Of a stretch of DNA of 60,000 nucleotides, positions 43,301 through 55,300 are shown one piece after another (the first letter of the stretch is position 1; the number at the start of each line of letters is the position of its first letter). This DNA comes from Lineus longissimus (Eukaryota > Nemertea > Pilidiophora > Heteronemertea > Lineidae). The translations under genes and the position numbers were made by a program. The stretch is taken from the NCBI RefSeq assembly GCF_910592395.1, contig NC_088318.1:12650349-12710348 (forward strand). Direction: 5' to 3'. The notes under the pieces are model-generated. The model had not been told where the DNA came from, ran no database searches, and worked only from the letters and a program-made list of their open reading frames with translations.

Positions 43301-46300
43301 GCAGATCTCCAAGATCATAGCAATGCCTTAGCAGTCAGGATTAGGCTCTATAGGCTTACTATTAGGATTCAAGAAGGGGATGGCTGTCACATCAATATTT
43401 TTCTGTAGCCTCAGGCAATGCACTTAATAAGCGTGACTTCCTTTTGGAAGAAAAACTTACATTTCTCATGCCCTCTGGCCTGATAAACATGCTGAATAGA
43501 TAGAATCATTCTCACACTGAAACATGCCTTTATCAAATTGTTCTAACCGTTTGATGTCAATTGGTAAATTGTTCGTGATTGACCATATCCTGTTCGAGGG
43601 AGTGTTGTTGGAAAATCTCACGGACCACAGCATTTTCATATGCATGGTTGAAGCATTGTTCTCCTGGCCGGGGTGGACATCTGATTCTCAGGTCCCTTGG
43701 AACTTTGTTGTGTAAAGATAAGTACTAGTGACCTCACACCCGAGAGCTCAAGTAAGGACCTGACCATTTCATCTGTAGCTACCTGTTCCTGTAGAATGAT
43801 TCTAATGATAAGATTAACATTCATGAAAATTTCTTTTGGTAGTTTTTACTGCTAGTTAAGTTACCGTGTACACCACAGTGTCCTACAGGAACCAACATCA
43901 TTTCTCAGTCAACTTGGAAAACTATTATTAGAGTAATTATTATTACCATTCTGGTGTTTCTCATCAATGCCCACATTTGCTCTCGTAATCATCGACAATT
44001 ATCATTCTATTTCAAGCTAATCGTTCCCGCAGACAAAAAATCTCATTCTGTTTTCATCATCTGTCAAGTTCCATCTGGGCGAGCCTGCATCGCATACTCG
44101 TATCTTGTATCTAGACATAGGGTGCTGTGGACTCCTTAAGGTTTCTGTGGGTGTATTGAGTTGTTCATGTCATCTTCAGGGGCCTGTGTACATCTGCTAG
44201 CTTCCATTCTGGTCAAGATAGCTTTCTCTCTCCTTGCCATGCTGAAAATATAAGGATAACACTGACAAGGATACTATTTGAGTCTGCATGTGTCTTTGTG
44301 TCTGTTTTGAATGTTGGTTCTGCTTTTGATGACATGACTGTTGTCTGCAGTTCCTTTGATGATTCATCGTGATTAACAACATAGATTTCAGGATTTTCTC
44401 ACAGCTCTAATTATCAATCTCACCCTATGAGACATGCAACATATTAAATCCAATCTTCTTGTTTCTTTTAATTAGCAACTGGAGGCCTTCAGCCTGAACT
44501 GTCAAGTCGGTGCACGTTTCTTGGTCGGGGTCATGCAGGAGATGACAGACTACAGCCTCCTGCCGGCGACGGTCGAAGAGGCTAATCAACTCTTAGAAAA
44601 ACACGAGGAATGTATCAAGAAAGCCTTCGATGACCCACGACTCACGGGAATTCAGAAAGAGGCTGACGTATTTATGCGTTCGCTGAAAAATTACGAGCCA
44701 GTATTGGGATACAGTGACGATTTCAGGTGAGACTTTCAGCTGATGTGAAAGATTTTTTTGATGCTGGGCTCAGCATGCACATGCATGTGTTGTCCTGCAG
44801 TGTTACCAGGACTGGGATAAGGGGCGGGGCGTAGGCTAGCCCGCTAGACCACAGCGGCTGCCTGATTCTTTTCCTGTTCTTGTTGGATGCTCAGCCAGAC
44901 CATTTACCACATCCCTTGCCTCGTTTTCATACTTTTTGTGTTTGCTTGTTAGTTTTGGATGCATTCCGAGCGAGTTATCAGATCAGGGCAAGATTTGATT
45001 ATAGAAGAATGAATACCTTGGCTTGCTCGGGTCGAATGCTCAGTGTACATACTTTTACACACATATCATGCAGAAGGTTTATCACACTCGTTATTTATAA
45101 CCAACTTACCGCAAGCAAACTGCTTTCTGAATTGAGAGTATGCACAGTGTATATAGGCTTCACTGTAAGTGAGCTTTGATGCGGAATGTTCGTTTGAGCT
45201 TGTAAATCTCAATCACTTTGATAAAAATCCAACTTTTGATGTTCTCAATTATATTGTGATTGTTGAAGTGATCTTTAGGAATCAATATGTTCTGACGGCA
45301 GTTGTTTTCAATCTTATGTGGATGATATTATGTTAAACGAGTGGAGGATTGTCGTACACAGCTCTGCTATGGACACATGGACCTTTTACGCGACTAATTC
45401 TTCGGATACTTGATTTGCTTTGAGTCTATGGAACCAATAAGTGAGAATGACAGTAGCTGCGCTTACACCACGAAATATTGGTGGACCAATTGCACTTACA
45501 CCACCACATTGCCGCGACAAATTGGTTCGGCAATCCATTGCCGATACAAATTGCCGAGCGAATTTGTCCCACCAAGCTTGATGGTCCAAATTCGCCCGGC
45601 TTGTTAAAAGTTCGGCTTTGTCGTGGTGTAAGCGCAAATGGAGTCCTCAAACGGGAATGTGTATTCGGATGAGAGTATGTGATCATTTTATTGACGCCTG
45701 TCTGTTTCATTTTCAGAGAATCCGTATCAAGTGCCAAACAGTTCTATAAGGATGTACAGGATACTGTGTATAAGTTAGTTAAGCTCGCCGACACCAGGGT
45801 GCATAAACTAGAACAGTGTCATCAACTGAGACAATTTGAAATAGATTCTAGCCTTGTAAGTATTTTAAAATGTCACTCGCTGTAAACTAGAACAGTGTCA
45901 TCAACTGAGACAATTTGAAATAGATTCTAGCCTTGTAAGTATTTTAAAATGTCACTCGCTGTAGCAGGACTAACAGTTTGCCTAATGCCATGGATGATGG
46001 TATATAGTTTCTGCAGCCTGATAGGTCTTTTCCATATCATGCCACAACATGTGGGAGCCTCTTATAGCCTGCTGGTTACCACTGCTGGCTACCACACAAT
46101 AACGCAATAGGCCACGCGCTGATCCCTGGGAGGACCCAAGATGGTAGGCCTATCTCTGGATATACCGATGCGGTTTTAAAGTAAAGACCCTATCATGCTT
46201 CGCCTGGTTAGTGACGACTGGTAGAGAAGGCCCTAAAGCCCCTGGAATGTTGTAGGATGTAAGGGGTTAAACCTGGTCATGTTCCTGATTTCAGATTGTC

Positions 46301-49300
46301 AATTGGTTGAACTCGACTGCTGATGAAACGTTGAGGAAACACCATAAACCAGCTGAGACGCTGAAGGGCATCCGACTCCAACAGAAGGACTTTGACAAAT
46401 TCTACTTCTCGGCGATGGTAGGTCAAATATATGTGACCCGGCCGTCACAGCAAAAGCAAACACATGTCGCTCTGAGCTTGGCAGGTTGAGACAGACTGTT
46501 TGTTCATTTCTCTGTTGTCTGCCTTTTGTGAAATATGAGCACATCAATTTCTTCCATTATTTCCTGGTGTCATTTAGGCTCATCTTCTGTGCGACATGCG
46601 TCTGGTTTTGCTGTGACGGGTCACATATTTAATCATTTATGAAATGATGTATTGGTTCATTTATGAAATAAAAAATAACAAAGGATATGGGTCTGATGAC
46701 ACTTGCTCATCTTGTGGCCAGGGCACTTTCAGCATGTCAGTTAATTGTTTTTGTATTAATTAGTGATCAAGTATCTTCTGGCACTTTTAACTTTTCAGTT
46801 AATTGTTTTCATGTCAATATGAGGTCAAGTATCTGAAAATTGTTGGCATAATTGCTCATTGTCAGGTTATGATCTTTTCTATTCAGATGTTTAGTTTTTG
46901 CTGCATTTGATCAAATACTTGTACAATGAGTGTTAATTATCTTGAACTGTAATATACAGTGTTATTAATTGGTGGACAGCATATAATGCGGTGTTTCTAT
47001 GGTTACCAACCACACTCAGGCTGATATGATAATTAAGGGCAGAGAGTGTTAAATTTTCGTTTCACAAGTAATGCAGAAATGCAATAATTTATTCACACTG
47101 CTGGTCTCCCTGGTTCATATCCACAAAACAATATCAACAGCAAAATCTAAAAATTTGGCTGGAGATTCATTCTGTGGCTCTGTAGGTTTCCTTCTGCAGG
47201 ACTGAAAACCTTAAGTTACTTCCTCGGCCTTCTTGCTTCAAACAATCAGTTTTTGTGGAATTGTGAATCAAAATATTTGTCATCTTGGCCTTGATGACTG
47301 AAAACAGCTAGAATTATATCTAGACAGATGCTTGTGTGGGATGGATAAATTGGTGCTTGAATAAAAATCTGCCATCATCATTATGTGCCTAGGCCTTGGC
47401 TCCATCCGGCAGCTGGCCTATGTATATTTGTATTGAAGCACGTGATTACTCTACAGGGGATAGTAATATTTTCATGATTTCTGGATACGATCTCAAACTA
47501 TGGTGTATATTTCTGAGGTTGACCCCAAGGAGGAGAAAAATCACGGCTCAGAGAAGGTAATGGAGGAGTGGAGTCAACATTGGTGTCGAGATTTCCGGAA
47601 TTCTGTATATTTCTCTCCTTTGTAGTTTAAGCATTTGATAGTCCTCATTGTTGGTATTGGTGGTGTCTCACCAAACACAGCAAGCGTGGAGTTAAACTTC
47701 AGGCTGATACAACATCTCCAACCAAGTAATGTATAGTGGTACAACCAATACTGACAGCAAGGTCTTAATTTCTATTCAAGTGAACATTTGTCATCAAGTT
47801 AAAACCTCGCTGTCCTGGTTCCGACTTCACAGACCGGTACAATCAAAACGTAACGTCTTCTCTGTCATGAACAGTGATATCTAAGTTACCAAGGTCTTTT
47901 AGAATTGAATACCTTCTTCGCCCAAGTTCATTGTTTCTTCAGCTCCAGGTCTCCTTGACTCTCAAGGATAAAATAACCAGGCAGCATGCTGACTTTAATG
48001 GCATTCCAGCAATACATTGCTATCAATAAAATTCTTCAGGCTCTTTTTCCTCCGAACTATCTGACGATATCAATTTTGTTATACCGGTACAGGGTTGTTT
48101 TATAAAATTCGACACCATGCCTTTTGATCATATTTCGTTTCTTGGTTCTACCTGACTGTTTTCATGGACGTGTCTGGTTCTCTGTTGTGTACCTGCTCTG
48201 CCTGGTAACTAATCCCCACAGTCAAAACATCACTCAGTGGAGATGGTGCATTTTTTGCAAGATTTACATCTTTTTATTGCTAAAAATAGCTGGGAAAGTT
48301 TTCCTGTCTTTTTTGCTAGATCTGATCGATTAGGAAGGTGAACATATTTCTTAGTTTGGAACGACAGAGTTTGTCAACATATGAAGCCAGAAATAGGCTG
48401 ACTTTAACCCTCTAAGGGCAAGAAGACTGATTGAATCTACGCTTCTTAAAATACCAGGAGATACGAAACAGAGGAACTATTACGTGTGTACATTGCCTGT
48501 CTAAGATGTAGGTCCATATAGTTCCTCTTTTGTTAAGTAGTTGTGCGACCCTTTAGAAAAAAGACCGGTAATTGAATCGGTGGAGTGCTGCAAATCGACA
48601 ATACTCCTTTCATTTCTCAATTTGCGCTCTTTATAATACAATTTGACCCACAGATCATGCGCCCAACCCAAAAACCTGGCACATTTCAGTCACTCATACA
48701 GTTAGGCGATAGACCTTATGAATCGGCAATAGGCCTTAAGAATTTACATTGAAATCTGGATGAGGTGTTTTCTGATACTTACAATGAAGACGCACAAATG
48801 TACGAACTTCACCATGGATGAATTGTTAGATGGCGATGGGCCATTTGAAATGACATCGAAATCTGTATGGAGTCTACTCTGAAACCTATGATACAAAACC
48901 CTTGTACAAATTGTACTAAAGTACAACACACCTCCATGACAAAGAAGTAGGTCTACAGCTCCCCCATGATAATGAGTTGGAACTTTGATTCCTGTGGGAG
49001 TCCTTTATTGACCTGAATAGTCTCGCCCAACCATTCTCTGTCCTTCCGTCTTCCTGCTGTGTAGCTAATAGGCATATTTAATGCCATCCTGCAGCGAGAC
49101 TACCTGCTGTGATTCGGAATTTTGTGTGCCACCCAATTAAGTCTTGTCCGAGAAAAGTTGAACTTGCAATTCAATTTTCATAGCTGACATTATTGGTGTC
49201 GTAAAATAATTTTGATACAATTTCAAAGGTTTTAACACACTTGAGGTTGGTTCTTCCTATCATGGCTAGGCCAGGGTTGGTGGAGATTAGTCCCTCACTC

Positions 49301-52300
49301 AAGGACACATAGACAAAAAACAGTAGTGATCCTTGCGAGAGTCAAGCAATCGATTCAACAGCCCACTATACTAGTAATCTCCCTGATTGACAGTTGTAAT
49401 TGATGTCATAATGTCAACGAAAGTGTAGTCTGGTTATCAACAATAGTTGTGTGTTTTGCCTCATTTCTATGTATAGACACTCGTACTATGATTAAACATG
49501 AATTTCCATAAAATTACCCCGAAGTAAATAACAAAAATGGGCATAATTTGCATCCAATCATGCTGGTAGCAGTATCCTTTCACAGTGGTGTTGCAACTGG
49601 TTGGAATACGATCAAAAAGTGGCTGGCCTTACATTAAAAAAAAGATGGTATGTTTTTACGTTCATTGGAAAAAAGGCGCTGCCAGGTGTCAAGCTTGCAC
49701 TCGGCACAGGCCAGTTTCTCTTAGAATTGAGAATTATGTCACGCGTCATAGATGTGAGCTCAGTCCACCAGCTGCAATAGTAGTACAAATTTTAGGGCCA
49801 GAAAAATGGCGAAATAAAATATTGTGATACGCTACCAGTCAGGCAAGGATCACTGAACCGCGTGTTGTAACCAGTTTGGATGAAACTCTGTTGGGTGACA
49901 ACCCTTAGAAACTCCTCCATTCTGACTCTGCTACAGCATAGCTAGATCGTGAGTTTCCACCTTTTACCTTGACCTAGTAAGTGATATCATTTCATCTAGT
50001 AAGATGAATCTTGATGAGCTGCATAACATTGATTTTATCTGAAATCATCAGATAATAAATCTTGATACACTGCATGATGGCAAATCGATCGCTGAAGTCA
50101 TTTTTCAAAAGTCAAGTTTTATTCAGGACAGCAACTGTTTCCTCTAAAGATCAGAATGAAACGAGAACCCCCCCCCCAAACTTTGTGTTAATCTGACTGG
50201 TGAATCTGAGAACAAATTATAAAAAAATTTGTTCAGATTTTGATTGGACTGAAGTAGGTTAGTGGACTTCTTTTCCTTATCCCAGAGTATAATCTGGTTG
50301 AGGAAAATCAATATCGTCCTTCAGTTTGGGATAAAAATAGCACAAATCATACAAAATACCCTGGATCTAGCCACGGGCTACCAAGGCATTGAGCCCAACC
50401 CAAGCAGAATCAGTCAAAATGTACATTAAATACACCATTTGTGCAGTACATTGGTTCTATTGGGGTGAAACCTGTTGTAGACAAACAAGCCATGATGTAG
50501 AAAACTCCACGTCATTTGCGATGAGTCATCTCAGACCTGATTGGTCGGTTGGTGTGTGACCTTTGAACCGAGCAGGTAATGTCTCCCATCATGCTTTGCT
50601 GGGTTTTCAGTTTTGCTTTGGGTGCCCATTAAGCACTTTTGGTTGGTTTACGGCAGCAGGTAGATGTATAGCACACAAGATGGGAGTTCATACCGTAAGT
50701 TTGCAAAATTTCCCCGATTTCATTCAAGGAGGTGCAGCGTGTGTATTGTCATATTTTCCACTGAGTTTTGTCATAGTTTCGTCTTTGTCGTCTGATGGTC
50801 AATGAAAGTCGTATTTTTTAACGAGGTGCCGGGATTGCACCGGTAAAAATGTAATAATAATAATGATAATACATCATAAAAATATTGACGTATCAGCAGT
50901 GATTGCTATGATATTCGATATTATGGGTTTTTCATATTATATGGTTGATAATGACTTATTGTTGCAATTTTGTTGTGTTGTGTTCATATTTTTGACAGCA
51001 GCAGCTTTTGACAGCGATTGGAGTTGGAAAATTTGCTACAATGACCAGTCGTCAGTCATCAATTTTACCATCAGTTAAAGTGATGATGATGATTGTGAGG
51101 AAAATTTATCGAACTGGCTAGGCCTATTTAGCGAGAGGATAGTTGTCCCAGTTTTACATTTCTGAATGTTTTAATCTGACAGCTGCAGTTCGTAGTATTT
51201 CTAGCCACGTGTTTTGGTTTTAGGCCTCATGCCAAGGGGGATGGGCAGACTTGGCAGGATTACACATGTTGCATCAGCCTACCATGTGGCAGCGGAAAAC
51301 ATACCTAGACTTTTTTGCAAAGCTGTTTTTATATGGCCTCTTTTCCAATGAGTTTTGTTTGCTATTTTTACCTGGGTGTTGATTTCCTTGTGCTATTTTG
51401 AGCATGGACATATTTTGAAGATTCTGACAAGTGGTGAAGACTGATAGAACTTAACTGATGAATCTGACAAGTGCTGAAGACTTTGATAAAACTTTGTTGA
51501 TGGATCTGACAAGTGTTGAAAACTTTGACAAGTCTTTCTTTGTTGATGGATCTGACAAGTGCTGAAGACTTTGACAAAACTTTGTTGATGGATCTGACAA
51601 GTGTTGAAGATTTTGACTAGTCTTAATTGGTGAATCTGACAAGTGCTGAAGACTTTGACAAGTCTTAGTTGATTGAGATGACAAGTGTTGGAGACTTTGA
51701 CAAGTCTTAGTTGATTGAGATGACAAGTGTTGGAGACTTTGACATAACTCAGGTGAAGAGTTTGACAAGGCTTGATTTTTTCAGTTTTAGGATATTTTGC
51801 AATATCATAAATGGTTTGAAGTAGCAGAGGTGTCTTTTAAGGGAGGTTCCTCTGTAGGTCTGTAGGAATTAAGTACATGTATATTGGCTTAGTTCCTGGT
51901 TATTGTGATTTTCCACTAAATTATAAAATTAGTCATCAAAGCCTACCTGTCAGGCTACATAATGTGAAATGTTTGCGCTTCCTGAAGGCTTTGTTGTCAA
52001 ACCATACGCTGACCTCAAATTGTTTGGCTTATGATTCAGTGTAACATGAGCAGATTTTTGCATACACCAATGTGCTGTTGTCATGCAGTCTCAACACACT
52101 ATCAAATTCACCCGTAGGCTTTTTTTCCTTCATTGATTCATTCATAGGCCTACCTTAAATTTGCAAGATTTTTGACATTCCGTGATTGATAGTCTCTAAA
52201 CCGTATCCCTTAACTGTCAATCAGCTGTTCTTAGGCCTTTGTGATTGACTCTTGGCTTGAATTTCATTCATTCAGACTTCAGATTTCATTGATATTTTGA

Positions 52301-55300
52301 AAGTGAGTGTATTTTAGAAACGTTCCATTTAGGCCTACTTTTGTGACGATGGATATGTGAGCACTTTTAGCCATGGTTGGAAAAGAAGCCAAGTCACGTG
52401 TACTCATAATCAAGTTTCATCGATTTTGCGCATCTGTGATTGAATTTTTTTTCGATGAATTCCAGGCATGTCCGCCAATGCGATTGATGAACTCGTCGCC
52501 AGCTGTTGCCATATGTACTCGGTGGCAGTGTTGTGTGCACCATGAATGGCGTCTGCTCAAGGCTCGTACACTGCAGACGTTCTCTTCATAGATTCTAATT
52601 TATTAACCCTTGTCTGTAAACCCAGAAATATGTGCAGCCATTTTATTTTGCTGTTTTGTGAAATAGCGAAACGCTTCTTTCTGTAACGTACTTTGATAAG
52701 TTGGGTTGTTGACTTCATCATGTACTTACATCGGCCAAATTAAATTGTAACTAACAATCATTCGGTATTTGATTGCCAGCATCCGGGACCAGGCCAAAAG
52801 TATGGAAGTACCAGAGCCGCCTCTGGCTGTGTTGCCCATCGGCTAGTCATTTGTGGGGTAGTTGTAAAACAAGAAACACAGAAACGAAACAGAAACACAG
52901 AAACACAGAAACACAGAAACGAAACGCAGAAACCAGTCTTGTGGCGAATTCTGGTCTGCAGACTCCATCTTGTTGCCATGGTTGTGGCCGCGAACGCGGG
53001 TGTAACTAAAACTGGTATTCAGTCGGAATGGAAGGAGGAATGCTCATTTCCCAATACCCCTTTTAGCCTCATCAACGTGTGCGCAGATTGGCAGCATCCG
53101 GCCTTGATCGTGCCAATACACTACATGTATGTACTACACGGCGTAAATAGAAAATAGTCCTTCGAATAGCGAGTCCTGTTCTTTTGTACATTCCATGGCC
53201 TGTGCACGACACTAGGCTGAACTTCCCTACTGCAACCCCATTAACATAAACAGATATTTAAAGGGACTATTTAAAGGCAGCAGCTGGGCAGGCAAGATTG
53301 ATCGAGTTACTCCAAGTCCAAGTCTAGTGCCCGCCCCCCCCCCCACTTTACTCTATTCTAGTCGCCAAAATTGGTCTCTCACGTCTCACATAACGTCGAA
53401 ATGATTCACCCATGTACTGGTACCGTACCTTGCATTTAGTGCTGCATCAGACGGGATTTGTAGGATGATCCTGGTACTTCATGTAAATTGAACACTACAA
53501 GGCAAGATGTTGCACTGCACCTTCATTTAAAATAACATGCTGTAGGAATCGAATCGAACCTACCAAAGTACTACACCACCACCTCAAAAGACTTCACCCA
53601 TATCGTGCCGCCCCCTCCCCCCCCCCCCCCCAAGTTGCTCCATGTATCCCCTCAACAACTCTATTGCATTCCGGCTGGCCGCAACCCACCAACCTCAGAT
53701 ATTACTTTTAAACGACAATAACAACGGATTGGGCAAGGAAAGTATCGGCGTGCCGCTTGATTCCAACTTTTATGAAAACCCGTTTGATTTTCGTTTCTGC
53801 GTTTCGTTTCTGCGTTTCTGTGTTTCTGTTTCGTTTCTGTGTTTCTTGTTTTACAACTACCCTCATTTGTGTTGGTCTTTTCATCATTCCGCTTTTGAAA
53901 ATGTGGGCATATAGTTTGTAACTCACACAAAGGCCTACTTCTAGGAATAAGTGAGGTATTTATCACAGATTACAGTGTATAATACAGTTAATTGACAAGT
54001 CATAACGTCTAGCGAACTTACAATGTAACATTAAAGCCTGTTTGTGTTTTTTTTCGGGAGTGACGTCATTTACGATACTTGGTCGAATTTCATAGAAAGC
54101 GGAAAACACAGAGGAAGTTTGCGGCTATTTTTGTCTGACCGACTAATTAGTTGACATGATTGTGTGTACATTATGGCTCAGTAGAATTGTATTGTATGTT
54201 TGCGCAAATTAAGTTATTGGGACATTTTCATTATACAAATGAGCCAGACTTTATTGGCTAGATTGAATCGAAAATTTGCAGCGTAGTTGATCATGCTTGG
54301 ATTACGAGCCAGTCTGTTTTCGAAATTCATGAACAGGTTGGAGTGATATGGTAAGTCTGGGGACACTGGTTGTGGTTTGAGTCCCTCTGCCCGCTCAATA
54401 ACGTCGTCACAGTATGTGGTCATATCTTAAAACAAGCCGTGATTCAGTTCTTGGAGGTCTTCAATCAAATTACTGTCTTGCATGTGTTTTGTCATGGGAT
54501 GTTATTTCAACACAAAGTCACACTTCCATGTGACCGAATTTACTGTAAAGTTGGTATTTAGTACATTCAGTCGTTGTTTTCATTTTCGTTAGAGTGCCAA
54601 AAATCACATTCCTGGTTCTTGGGCGATAGGCTTGGTTTCTTCTTTGTAAAGGCTTGTTTGAGGTTTCTCCAGGCTTTGGCATAGACCTTTGTGTGCTGTA
54701 TGCATTGTACATGCTTCATGCTGATTTCAACATGCTAAAGGTAGAAAAGATAACTTCACCACTTTTTATCGAAGTTTTCTTCTCCTCCAGTTTCTATTTT
54801 TGGTACAGTAACAACAGGCACCCTACCTGGAATGTTTCCATACTTCGGTTGGAACAAGATCTTTAGATTGCCTGATGTATCGAGTTTGATTTTGGAATTT
54901 TGTGGAAACTGTTTTTAGTGGAATGTTGGGTTAATTTATTTCTGTGGTGCCAGAGAAGACAGCTGGGTTCTGGTTGCTGCAGGCCCAAGTCAGTTCAGAT
55001 TTCTACTCTTGTTCATGGTCAAGACACTTGACCATTACATTCAATTCTGTTGTTATTTTAACATTTTCCTAACAGGCGAGATTTGACGTCCATCTCAACC
55101 TCACAAAAGACATTCGACATCTGCAACATTTTGCTTGTGCTAAATTTCATTTTGTTTATAAGTGCAGAAATTTCCTTAGACATCAGATTTTTCCAGAATT
55201 TCGTCTTCCAGTTTCTCAGTCTTCCGTTCTCTTCTCTTTGCAGACCTACATCGACAAAGGGAGCGATTTACTCGAAGAAGCCAGTATGCTGACCCAGTCG

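Larger units (their letters stand above)
46418..55243 (+). other. Intron 9 (8.8 kb)
   Basis: This phase-0 intron is repeat-rich. It has an old foldback copy at 46429-46628, a two-unit imperfect duplication at 46722-46834, an eight-unit 42-bp minisatellite at 51424-51770, inverted GAAAC-rich arms at 52855-52933 and 53791-53864 with poly-C tracts between them, and several TAGGCCTA sites. No nested gene is supportable on either strand. Confidence 0.75.

Noticed and set aside
51451-51768. 105-codon minus-strand frame with a 14-residue repeat
   Set aside because: It is explained by the 42-bp minisatellite, whose unit is a multiple of three.
53540-53570. Reverse-strand GGTTCGATTC-like tRNA B box
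   Set aside because: There is no A box at a suitable distance and no cloverleaf. It is more likely chance or a repeat fragment.
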